Shown: positions 57,024-64,000 of the stretch, piece after piece
How the letters are laid out: each line of letters begins with the position of its first letter
How positions within the stretch are numbered: the stretch's first letter is position 1
Assembly: GCF_044547355.1 (NCBI RefSeq)
Contig: NZ_JBIUAG010000012.1
Span: 1 to 64,000 of the forward strand
Direction of reading: 5' to 3'
From: Kutzneria sp044547355
GTDB taxonomy: Bacteria > Actinomycetota > Actinomycetes > Mycobacteriales > Pseudonocardiaceae
Length of the DNA: 64,000 nucleotides
Notes under the pieces: generated by a model
Databases searched by the model: none
What the model saw: only the letters and a program-made list of their open reading frames with translations
Told to the model about the DNA's origin: nothing
Made by a program: the position numbers and the translations under genes

Positions 57024-57890
57024 TCACCAGCGGTGGGCGGCGAAGTCCACCGGCCGGGGCCGCATGGTCGCGGCCCGTTCGACCAGGCCGGCCAGCCGCG
57101 CGGCCATCTCGTCGGCGGGACGGCGCATGCGGTCGCCGTGGCCGGCCAGCACCCACTCGAAGCGGATCAGGGGCGCGGTGCGGGCCAGGGACTCGGCCAG
57201 CACGCGGATGTCGTACCAGGTCACGTGTTCGGCCACTTCGAGGTCGCCGGAGGTGCGGGACCAGTAGAACGAGTCGCCGGTGAAGCAGTACTTGTCGTCG
57301 GCCACGAAGATGACGCTGCCCTCGGTGTGGCCGGGCAGCGGATGCGCGATCACGCCCGGGGTGATCTCGACCGGGTCGAGGCCGCGGATGACCACGTCGG
57401 CCTCGGGACAGGAGTCCAGGTCGCCCTCGTGGATCCACAGCCGGGCCCCGTACCGGTCGGCGTACTGCCGGCCGTGGGCGACGTGGTCGCGGTGGGTCAG
57501 CAGCACCTCGGTGACCGGGCCCAGCTTCTCGTACCGGTCGGCCAGACCGGGGCTCCACCGCGGGGTGTCGATCATCAGGTTGCCGGTGTCCCGCCGCAGC
57601 AGGAAGGCGTTGGCGGCGGCGGTCTGCCGGGAGTTGTGTCCACAGTGGAACAGGTTGTCGTCCAGCTCCATCGGGAACGGGTCGAGGCCGGGATCGAGGC
57701 CGTCGCTGGGATTGCGGATGGAGCGGGTGGGGCAGGCGTACGCGGCCGCGTGCACGGCCGTCAGGTCGGCGTCGGTCTGCGGCTGCCGGAGCAGCTCGGA
57801 CTTCCCGCCCACCTCGGCGATCAGCTCCGGCGCGAACTGGCGGGCCACATCGCAGTTCGTGCAGCGGTCGTCGACGTGCCAACCGGTCAT
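57024..57890 (-). CDS. Ferredoxin-like domain fused to MBL-fold metallo-hydrolase
   Basis: A 288-aa protein. Residues 1-60 resemble a small iron-sulfur (ferredoxin-like) domain: DDRCTNCDVARQFAP with Cys10 and Cys13, and AAYACPTRSI with a third Cys. Residues 75-280 are a metallo-beta-lactamase fold: THRDHVAHG (H-x-D-H order kept), PLPGHTEGSVIF, FTGDSFYW and LAGHGDRM. Such fusions may oxidise or hydrolyse thioesters or sulfur species with an attached redox centre. It heads a two-gene unit with the methyltransferase. The substrate is unknown. Confidence 0.85.
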   Translation of the reverse strand: MTGWHVDDRCTNCDVARQFAPELIAEVGGKSELLRQPQTDADLTAVHAAAYACPTRSIRNPSDGLDPGLDPFPMELDDNLFHCGHNSRQTAAANAFLLRRDTGNLMIDTPRWSPGLADRYEKLGPVTEVLLTHRDHVAHGRQYADRYGARLWIHEGDLDSCPEADVVIRGLDPVEITPGVIAHPLPGHTEGSVIFVADDKYCFTGDSFYWSRTSGDLEVAEHVTWYDIRVLAESLARTAPLIRFEWVLAGHGDRMRRPADEMAARLAGLVERAATMRPRPVDFAAHRW

Positions 57891-58005
57891 GGTCTCCCCC
57901 TGGAGAAAGTCGGTATGCCAGGAGTACCAGCGTTTTCCCGGGAAAAGATAGCGTTGACTTTGCCGGATGACGCTGCTCTACAAGATCCTTCCGTTGCAGC
58001 GCAAC

Positions 58006-58043
58006 AAAAAGGCCGATCCCGACGAATTCGGGACCGGCCTTTT
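58006..58043. terminator. Bidirectional intrinsic terminator downstream of the P450 gene
   Basis: Stem GGCCGATCCCG/CGGGACCGGCC (58011-58021 and 58029-58039, one mismatch), 7-nt loop, preceded by AAAAA (TTTTT on the - strand) and followed by TTTT. It ends the leftward P450 transcript. Confidence 0.82.
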
Positions 58044-58055
58044 CGCGCATCCGGC

Positions 58056-61000
58056 TCAGCCGGCCCAGACGTCCTCGACGTAGCGGTCCTCGGCGATCAG
58101 CCCGTCCAGCCACTCCTGGTCGTCGCCCGTGCCATGGGCCCGGTGGATGGACTTGAACGCGTCCCGCACGGCCGGGGCCATGCCCTTGCCGTCGCCGCAG
58201 ATGTAGACCCGGCCGCCCGCCTGCATGGCCGCCCAGACCTCGTCGCCGTCGGCGGCGATCCGGTCCTGCACGTACTTGACACCGTCGACCTCGGCCCGGG
58301 AGAACGCCGGCCGCATGGAGATGACGCCGGCCTTCTCGGCCGCCTCCAGCTCGGCCCGGTGCAGGTAGTCGACGTCGGGGTGGCGCACGCCGAAGAAGCA
58401 CAGCCCGGCGCCGAGTTCCTGGCCGGCGGCGGCCTGCGCGGCCCGGTCGCCGATGAACCCGCGGAACGGGGCCAGGCCGGTGCCGGCGCTGACGTAGATC
58501 ACCGGCACGGTGGTGTCGGCCGGGGCCTGGAAGGCCGCGCGGGCCGGGTCGACCCGCGCCCGCAGCTCGTCCCCGGCGGCCAGCCGGGACAGGTAGTACG
58601 AGGAAACCCCGTGGAACTCCCCGTCCCCGGTCCGCGACGGGCCGGAGACCACGCCGACGATCAGCTCCACCTCGCCCGGCTTGGCCAGCGCGGAGGACGA
58701 GATCGAGTAGTGCCGGGCCTGGATCGGCGAGAGCATCTCCAGGAACATCTCCGGCGCCAGCTGGCAGGCCGGGTTCTGCTCCAGCAGCTCCAGCAGGCTC
58801 AGGTCGGTCTCGGTCAGGCCCTCCAGCGCCGCCTTCTCCGGCGGGCACGGGTTGCACTCGGCCAGCACCTTGATCTGGGCCGGGGTGGCCGGGTTCTGCA
58901 ACTCCACGAAGTGGGTGAGCAGCTGGCGGATCGTGACCGGCCGGTCGACGGGGATGGCCCGCCGGGTCTTCTGCCGCGGGTTGACGGCCACGACCAGGTC
59001 CAGGTCCAGGCCGAACCGGGCGGCGACGCGGGCCACCAGGTCCTCGGGGTTGTCCGGCACCACGGTGAGGTGGTCGCCGGTCCGATAGGTCACGCCCTCG
59101 GGCAGCTGGATCCGCAGGTGCCGCTTGGACCGGCCCATCGGGCTCTCGACGTCCACCAGCTCCTCGTTGGCCAGCACCGTCATCGGGCCGACCTCGTAGC
59201 GGGCGTCCAGCGCGGCGGTCACCGGGCCGGTGATCACGCGCACGTCGTAGAGACGGTCGTCGCCGGCGGTCTCGGCGGCCGGCGCGGCGTCCGGGTCCCC
59301 GTACTTGGTCAGGAGCTCGCCCCACAGCCGGTCGCTCCACGCCTCGATGTCGCCGGTCAGGTCGCCGGAGGCGTCGGCCTCGCAGCGCTCCACCAGCCGG
59401 GTCGCGCCCAGCTCGGCGAAGCGGGCGTCCAGGCGGGTCGGGATGTGCTGGTAGGTGGCGGCCCAGTTGCGGTCGCCGACGCCGAGCACGGCGTACGAGA
59501 CGGCCGACAGGTCGTCCGAGGTGTCGTTGAGCCAGGCCACGAACTGCGCGGCGTCGTCGGTCGGCTTGCCGTTGTAGGAGGCGGCGACCACCACGACCGG
59601 GCCGTCGGTGGGCAGCTTGCCGGTGAACTCGTCCAGCGGCGCGGCGACGGCGGTGAAGCCGCGGTCCTCGCCCTCGTCGGCCAGCTGGCGGGCCATCGCC
59701 CGGCAGGTGCCGAGGTTGGAGCCGTGCAGCACGGTCAGTGTGGTGCCCTGCTTGGCCCGGCCGGCGGCGTGGCCGGTCTGCTTGACCGCGGCGCCCCGCG
59801 CCGGCTGGATCCGCTCGGTGCGGCGGGCCAGTTCGAGCCGGAAGCCGGTCGGCTTGAGGGTCAGCGTCTCCTTGATCTTCAACTGGTAGTCGAAGCTGTC
59901 CAGCAGGCGGTACCGGTGGATGATCATGCCCAGCAGCAGCGTGGCCTCGTGCAGCGCGAACTGCCGGCCGATGCAGGCCCGCTCGCCCGTGCCGAACGGC
60001 TTGAACGCGTGCACCGGGCGGGCCTTCTCCCGCTCCGGGTCGAAGCGGCCCGGGTCGAACGCCTCCACATTGTCGCCCCACACCTTGTCGCGGTGCAGCA
60101 TCGGGGCCAGCACGACGACCCACTGGCCCTTCTTGATCGGGTGCCCGCCGATGGTGGTGTCGACGATCGCCTCACGGGAGAACGCGGCCGCCGTCGGCCA
60201 CATCCGCAGCGCCTCGTTGAGCACCTGGCGGACGTAGCGCAGCTTGCCGACCTCCTCGTAGCTGGGCTGCGGGCTGTCCTGGTCGCCCCACAGCGCGTCC
60301 ACCTCGGCCTGGGCCTTGGCCAGCACGGCCGGGTTCTTGACCAGGTAGTGCAGCGCGAAGGAGAGCGCGCCGGAGGTGGTCTCGTGGCCGGCGATCAGGA
60401 AGGTGATCACCTGGTTGCGGATGTTGGTGTCGTCCAGCACCGTGCCCTGCGTCGGGTGCGGCGCGTTGAGCATCAGGCCCAGCAGGTCGTCGGTCGAGGT
60501 GTCGCCGGACTGCTTGCGCTCCTTGATCACGTAGTCGACCACGCCGGCCAGGAACTCGGCGTCCTTGGCGAACTGCTCGTCGGCCCCCTTGTTCAGGATC
60601 GGGCCGATCCACGGCAGTTCGCGGGCCTTGGCCTGGGCATGGGCCAGGCCGCGGACCAGGGCCTGCACGAACGGGTGCGGGTCGGGGCGCCGGAAGGACT
60701 CGAAGTCGAAGGCGAAGCCGGTCAGGCCGATGGTGTCCAGGGTCAGCCGGGTCATGTCGTCCACGACCTCGACCGGCTTGCCGCCGGCCAGGTGCTCGTC
60801 CCAGGAGGCGATCAGCCGGTTGGCCACCTCCAGCATCGCCGGGTGGTAGCCGCGCATCGACTGCAACGAGAACGCCGGCAGCAGGATGTCGTGGGCCTTC
60901 TGCCAGTTCGGCTCGTCGTTGAACGCGGTGAACAGGCCGTCGCCGGCGATGGCGCGGATGCGGGCCAGCGAGGGCGCGACGTGCTTGGCGAAGCGGTCCT

Positions 61001-61208
61001 CGTCGGCCACCTCGGCGACCATGTCGGCGCCGGCCACGAACACGACGTCGTTGCCGAAGAAGCTGCGGGTGAAGATCGGCCCCAGTTCCCGGCACTGCCG
61101 CATGGCGTCCTGGATCGGGGTGTTGGGCGAGGTCCCGATCACATCGCCGACCACTGGGATCCGGTTGGCCGGGTGCGGGAGGCCCGTGGTGTCCATCGAG
61201 GTAGTCAT
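58056..61208 (-). CDS. Self-sufficient cytochrome P450-reductase fusion (CYP102 / P450 BM3 type)
   Basis: A 1050-aa fatty-acid hydroxylase-type enzyme. P450 part (1-~460): I-helix AGHETTSG (273-280), ExxR in NEALRMW, heme ligand Cys412 in FGTGERACIGRQFA. Reductase part: flavodoxin domain with FMN loop TVLHGSNLGTCRAMARQLADEG and ASYNGKPTDDAAQF; FAD-binding RHYSISSS; NADPH-binding VSAGTGLAPFRGFI and ICGDGKGMAPAVRD. The ends of the protein are intact, so it should be functional without partners, using NADPH and O2 to hydroxylate fatty acids or similar. ATG 61208. A PAS-LuxR regulator is divergent, with repeats between them. Confidence 0.96.
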   Translation of the reverse strand: MTTSMDTTGLPHPANRIPVVGDVIGTSPNTPIQDAMRQCRELGPIFTRSFFGNDVVFVAGADMVAEVADEDRFAKHVAPSLARIRAIAGDGLFTAFNDEPNWQKAHDILLPAFSLQSMRGYHPAMLEVANRLIASWDEHLAGGKPVEVVDDMTRLTLDTIGLTGFAFDFESFRRPDPHPFVQALVRGLAHAQAKARELPWIGPILNKGADEQFAKDAEFLAGVVDYVIKERKQSGDTSTDDLLGLMLNAPHPTQGTVLDDTNIRNQVITFLIAGHETTSGALSFALHYLVKNPAVLAKAQAEVDALWGDQDSPQPSYEEVGKLRYVRQVLNEALRMWPTAAAFSREAIVDTTIGGHPIKKGQWVVVLAPMLHRDKVWGDNVEAFDPGRFDPEREKARPVHAFKPFGTGERACIGRQFALHEATLLLGMIIHRYRLLDSFDYQLKIKETLTLKPTGFRLELARRTERIQPARGAAVKQTGHAAGRAKQGTTLTVLHGSNLGTCRAMARQLADEGEDRGFTAVAAPLDEFTGKLPTDGPVVVVAASYNGKPTDDAAQFVAWLNDTSDDLSAVSYAVLGVGDRNWAATYQHIPTRLDARFAELGATRLVERCEADASGDLTGDIEAWSDRLWGELLTKYGDPDAAPAAETAGDDRLYDVRVITGPVTAALDARYEVGPMTVLANEELVDVESPMGRSKRHLRIQLPEGVTYRTGDHLTVVPDNPEDLVARVAARFGLDLDLVVAVNPRQKTRRAIPVDRPVTIRQLLTHFVELQNPATPAQIKVLAECNPCPPEKAALEGLTETDLSLLELLEQNPACQLAPEMFLEMLSPIQARHYSISSSALAKPGEVELIVGVVSGPSRTGDGEFHGVSSYYLSRLAAGDELRARVDPARAAFQAPADTTVPVIYVSAGTGLAPFRGFIGDRAAQAAAGQELGAGLCFFGVRHPDVDYLHRAELEAAEKAGVISMRPAFSRAEVDGVKYVQDRIAADGDEVWAAMQAGGRVYICGDGKGMAPAVRDAFKSIHRAHGTGDDQEWLDGLIAEDRYVEDVWAG

Positions 61209-61278
61209 GGTGGTGGTTCCCCAGGTCGGTGAAGTCTTGATCGCTCCATATCAGCGTGGCAGCGACGGCGGGTGCGCG

Positions 61279-61306
61279 CTACGAGAAGGACTACAAGAAC
61301 CTGTAG
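61279..61306. promoter_or_regulatory. CTACRAGAA repeats between P450 and its divergent regulator
   Basis: CTACGAGAAG (61279-61288) and CTACAAGAAC (61291-61300) are direct repeats 12 bp apart; the second also forms the inverted pair CTACA/TGTAG (61291-61306). They end 9 bp before the regulator's GTG. They probably bind the PAS-LuxR protein and regulate both genes. Confidence 0.55.
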
Positions 61307-61315
61307 TTTTGCCCG

Positions 61316-61930
61316 GTGAGTGAAGCGGGCCACGGTCTGGGCGAGCTGCGGGCGGAGCAGCGGCGGGCCGGCATGTGGCGCAACCGCTTCCTGGCGCTGC
61401 TGGACCGCACCCCGGTGCCGACCGCGATCTGCCAGCTGGACGGCACGATCATCGTGGCCAATCCGGCGCTGGCCGAGGTCCTGGACGCCCGGCCGTCCCA
61501 GCTGCGCGAGCGGCACGTGCTGGAGTACTTCCAGCCCAAGGTCCGCCGGGACTTCGAGCGGCTGGTCGCCGGGCTGGAGCACGGCGGGCGGGCCCGGCTG
61601 GTGATCGCCGTGCAGTTCCGGGGCGGGGCCGGCGAGCTCACCGTGCAGGCCGTGTCCGACGACGGCGGCTCCGGGTTGCTGATCACGTTGCGGATCACGC
61701 CGGTGCCGGCCGACGTGCAGCTGTCCGACCGGGAGTCGGAGATCCTGCGCCTGATCGCCGGCGGCGCCACCTCCTCGGCCGTCGCGGCCGAACTGGGCAT
61801 CACCGGCGACGGCGTGAACTACCACCTCACCCGGCTCTCGGACCGCTTCGGCGTGCCCAACCGGACCGCTCTGGTGGCCCGCGCCTACTCGCTCGGCCTG
61901 CTCGATCCGGCCTCGTGGCCGCCGCGCTGA
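61316..61930 (+). CDS. PAS-domain LuxR-type regulator
   Basis: A 204-aa regulator. The N-terminal PAS domain (RFLALLDRTPVPTAICQLDGTIIVANPALAEVLDARPSQL, residues 24-65) would sense a small molecule or redox state; the C-terminal LuxR helix-turn-helix is LSDRESEILRLIAGGATSSAVAAELGITGDGVNYHL. GTG 61316. It is divergent from the CYP102 gene and therefore its likely regulator, perhaps sensing a fatty-acid substrate as the BM3 repressor does in Bacillus, though that repressor is of another family. Confidence 0.87.
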   Translation: MSEAGHGLGELRAEQRRAGMWRNRFLALLDRTPVPTAICQLDGTIIVANPALAEVLDARPSQLRERHVLEYFQPKVRRDFERLVAGLEHGGRARLVIAVQFRGGAGELTVQAVSDDGGSGLLITLRITPVPADVQLSDRESEILRLIAGGATSSAVAAELGITGDGVNYHLTRLSDRFGVPNRTALVARAYSLGLLDPASWPPR

Positions 61931-62406
61931 CCTCGATGTCACCGGAACGCCGGTACCGGCGGACAACCCAGCCCACTACGCTTTTCGGACTAGCCGGTCA
62001 GGAGCGTGCCGACGCGCATCGTGCGCGACCCTGGCCGGCTTTCCCATGCCCCCTGAACAGCCACTCCCTGCCCGCGCCGCCGCCGGTTCGCCGCCACGTG
62101 AGTGGCTCATGTGCCTTCCAGCGCCACCTGAGCCACTCACGTAACCCCGGCCCGCCGCAGCACCGTCACCCGTTCCGGTGACACCCCACCCGCCGTTTTC
62201 CCCACATGCGCTTCCCATTTGCGCCCAGATGCCACATGGGAAGCGCATGTGGGGAACCCGCTGCGGTTTCCGCCACATGCGCTTCCCATGTGGGTCCAGG
62301 CGCCAAGTAGGAAGCGCATGTGGCAAAAACCCGTGCGGGGGTCGCGACACGTGCATGGAAGTGCCAGGCTGCCGATCAAGGCGACGAAGCCGGAAGGGGT
62401 AGCCGT
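61931..62406. repeat. Intergenic array of long hairpins (62096-62324), no gene
   Basis: Three perfect inverted repeats: arms of 14 bp at 62096-62109/62129-62142 (core GTGAGTGGCTCA); 21 bp at 62198-62218/62236-62256 (core CACATGCGCTTCCCAT); 15 bp at 62272-62286/62310-62324 (same core). The unit CACATGCGCTTCC thus occurs four times in alternating orientation. No coding sequence is seen in these 476 bp. Confidence 0.7.
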
Positions 62407-63495
62407 ATGCCGTACGAGGTCGACGGGGTGGTGGCGTCCGGGAAGGGCGCGCCGGTCAGCGTCCAGCGGATCACCGTGCCGGATCCGGGGCCGGGCGAGG
62501 TCGTGGTGAAGGTGCAGGCGTGCGGGGTCTGCCACACCGACCTGCACTACCGCGAGGGCGGCATCAACGACGACTTCCCGTTCCTGCTGGGCCATGAGGC
62601 CTCGGGCGTGGTCGAGGTGGTCGGCGAGGGCGTGACCAGCGTCGAGCCGGGCGACTTCGTGATCCTGAACTGGCGCGCGGTGTGCGGCGACTGCCGGGCC
62701 TGCCGCCGGGGCCGGCCCTGGTACTGCTTCAACACCTTCAACGCGAGCCAGCCGATGACGCTGGCCGACGGCACGCCGCTGAGCAACGCGCTGGGCATCG
62801 GGGCGTTCGTGGAGAAGACGCTGGTGCACGCCGGCCAGTGCACGAAGGTCGACCCACGGGTCAGCCCGGACGTGGCCGGCCTGCTGGGCTGCGGCGTGAT
62901 GGCCGGCCTGGGCGCGGCGATCAACACCGGCGGCGTGGGCCGCGGTGACACGGTGGCGGTGATCGGCTGCGGCGGCGTGGGCAACGCGGCGGTGGCCGGG
63001 GCCCGGCTGGCCGGGGCGTCGAAGATCATCGCGGTGGACGTGGACCAGCGGAAACTAGACTGGGCCAAGGACTTCGGGGCCACCGACACGGTCAACGCCC
63101 GCGAGGGCGACGTGGTCGCGGCCATCCAGGGCCTGACCGGCGGCTTCGGCGCGGACGTGGTGATCGACGCGGTCGGCCGGCCGGAGACCTGGAAGCAGGC
63201 CTTCTACGGCCGCGACCTGGCCGGCACCGTGGTGCTGGTCGGCGTGCCCACCCCGGACATGGCGCTGGACATGCCGCTGGTCGACTTCTTCTCCCGCGGC
63301 GGCGCGCTGAAGTCCTCCTGGTACGGCGACTGCCTGCCCTCCCGTGACTTCCCCACACTGGTCGACCTCCACTTGCAGGGCCGGCTGCCGTTGGAGAAGT
63401 TCGTCACAGAGCGGATCGGCCTCGGCGACGTAGAGCGGTCGTTCGAGCGCATGGGGCGAGGCGAGGTGCTGCGCAGCGTGGTCGTGTTCGACTAA
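62407..63495 (+). CDS. mscR: S-(hydroxymethyl)mycothiol dehydrogenase (mycothiol-dependent formaldehyde dehydrogenase)
   Basis: A 362-aa zinc- and NAD-dependent alcohol dehydrogenase of class III type that oxidises the formaldehyde-mycothiol adduct; it can also act on nitrosomycothiol. Catalytic zinc: CGVCHTDLHYREGG and GHEASG. Structural zinc cysteines: CGDCRACRRGRPWYC. NAD site: VAVIGCGGVGNAAVAGARLAGASKIIAVD. Further family segments GRPETWKQAFYGRDLAGTVVLVGVPTPDM and LKSSWYGDCLPSRDFPTL. GGAAGGGG lies 7 bases before the ATG. It supports a mycothiol-producing actinobacterium. In many relatives an MBL hydrolase follows; here a gamma-glutamylcyclotransferase-like gene does. Confidence 0.93.
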   Translation: MPYEVDGVVASGKGAPVSVQRITVPDPGPGEVVVKVQACGVCHTDLHYREGGINDDFPFLLGHEASGVVEVVGEGVTSVEPGDFVILNWRAVCGDCRACRRGRPWYCFNTFNASQPMTLADGTPLSNALGIGAFVEKTLVHAGQCTKVDPRVSPDVAGLLGCGVMAGLGAAINTGGVGRGDTVAVIGCGGVGNAAVAGARLAGASKIIAVDVDQRKLDWAKDFGATDTVNAREGDVVAAIQGLTGGFGADVVIDAVGRPETWKQAFYGRDLAGTVVLVGVPTPDMALDMPLVDFFSRGGALKSSWYGDCLPSRDFPTLVDLHLQGRLPLEKFVTERIGLGDVERSFERMGRGEVLRSVVVFD

Positions 63496-63505
63496 TACTG
63501 GAAAC

Positions 63506-64000
63506 GTGCGAGCACCGTTCGGCGACGAGGAGTTTCCCGCAGCGCCCTACCCGGGCGCCCGGCCGGACGTGTCCTTCGCGCACCTGGACGGGGTCGGCGC
63601 GCCGCTGAGACCGGACCGGCACAGCCCGGCCGGCTGGCGCGTCGACCACACCGGGCAGGACCTGGACGAGTGGCTGGCCGAGCACGACGCGGCGCCGATG
63701 AGCAAGCGGGTGCCGGTGCTGGCCTACGGCTCCAACGCCTGCCCGTCCAAGATCACCTGGCTGCGGGAGTCGCTCGGCCTGGCCGGCCCGGTCGTGGTGT
63801 TGCGGGCCCGCTGCGAGGGCCTGGCCGCGGTCTGGGCGGCCGGCCTGCGCATGGTGGACGACCAGCGGCCGGCCACGCTGATGGCGGCCAAGGACGTGGT
63901 CGAGCGGCACGCGGTCTGGATGGCCGACCGCGAGCAGGTGCGGGTGCTGGACGCCTGCGAGGGGCGCGGCCGGCGCTACCGGCTGGCCAAGGTGCGCAGC
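63506..64000 (+). CDS. Gamma-glutamylcyclotransferase-like protein, cut by the window edge
   Basis: An open frame from GTG 63506 to the end (165 codons, no stop). After a ~68-residue N-terminal region it has VPVLAYGSNACPSKITWLRE, the YGSN signature of the gamma-glutamylcyclotransferase-like fold, followed by GLAAVWAAGLRM, where these enzymes have further substrate-binding segments. The family forms 5-oxoproline from gamma-glutamyl compounds. It starts 10 bp after the mscR stop, so they may be co-transcribed. The C-terminus is outside the window. Confidence 0.78.
   Translation, partial: MRAPFGDEEFPAAPYPGARPDVSFAHLDGVGAPLRPDRHSPAGWRVDHTGQDLDEWLAEHDAAPMSKRVPVLAYGSNACPSKITWLRESLGLAGPVVVLRARCEGLAAVWAAGLRMVDDQRPATLMAAKDVVERHAVWMADREQVRVLDACEGRGRRYRLAKVRS

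Noticed and set aside
56575..60123. A 1182-codon frame on the - strand in another frame over the P450
   Set aside because: Arg/Pro/Gly-rich without domains; it crosses the terminator at 58006-58043 and several real gene boundaries.
57006..61232. A 1408-codon open frame antisense to the MBL and P450 genes
   Set aside because: Antisense shadow of GC-rich genes; the - strand has every P450, FMN, FAD and NADPH motif in order.
62096..62324. CRISPR array
   Set aside because: The repeated units alternate in orientation, number only four and are separated by 17-25 bp; no cas genes are near.

Overview
The window is high-GC actinomycete chromosome. Pseudonocardiaceae is the most likely family (Amycolatopsis- or Kutzneria-like); this is inferred from the gene mix: a WhiB-like regulator, an S-(hydroxymethyl)mycothiol dehydrogenase, geosmin synthase, DUF574-type methyltransferase, DUF2637/FtsK transfer genes, and frequent GTG starts with ATGA/GTGA overlaps. 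No species can be named from the sequence alone.

Layout. 1-7.5 kb: an orphan NarL/LuxR response regulator, a secreted penicillin-acylase-type hydrolase with a C-terminal F5/8C domain, and two unknown genes, one a P-loop protein. 7.5-20.1 kb: a 12.5-kb actinomycete integrative and conjugative element (AICE) in a tRNA-Arg(CCT) gene, bounded by perfect 43-bp direct repeats. It carries an integrase fused to a GntR-type winged helix, a Pif-like Nudix protein, XRE/TPR regulators, an excisionase-like protein, a WhiB protein, two membrane proteins, an FtsK/Tra translocase followed by a repeat cluster that may be the transfer site, an unknown 353-aa protein, and a zinc-finger/DUF574 methyltransferase pair. 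An N-gap inside it (about 12.77-13.03 kb) appears to be a false join of two overlapping, badly called contig ends. 20.1-31 kb: an intergenic repeat cluster, two gene stumps left by a deletion, an amidohydrolase, a five-gene type VII secretion-associated operon, an SDR/TetR divergent pair, a roadblock/LC7 operon and a VanW protein. 31-39.8 kb: TetR plus flavin monooxygenase operon, flavin-binding protein, DinB protein, an AfsR/SARP-type giant regulator with a second flavin monooxygenase, and gene remnants.

39.8-50 kb: a secreted S8-like protease lacking the expected catalytic His, then a leftward operon of two Family 2B (EshA-like, cNMP-domain) encapsulin shell genes, geosmin synthase, a polyprenyl diphosphate synthase and IspH. 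This set covers supply of IPP/DMAPP (IspH), chain building (FPP) and cyclisation to geosmin, next to genes for a protein compartment; it is the most interesting feature of the window. 50-64 kb: TetR and XRE regulators, a stand-alone type II thioesterase, PAP2 phosphatase, a secreted GHL10 glycosidase/C39 peptidase pair, a methyltransferase, a ferredoxin-MBL fusion, a self-sufficient CYP102-type P450 with a divergent PAS-LuxR regulator, a hairpin array, the mycothiol-dependent formaldehyde dehydrogenase, and a truncated gamma-glutamylcyclotransferase-like gene at the right edge.

Functions are assigned by reading motifs and family resemblance; no searches were run.
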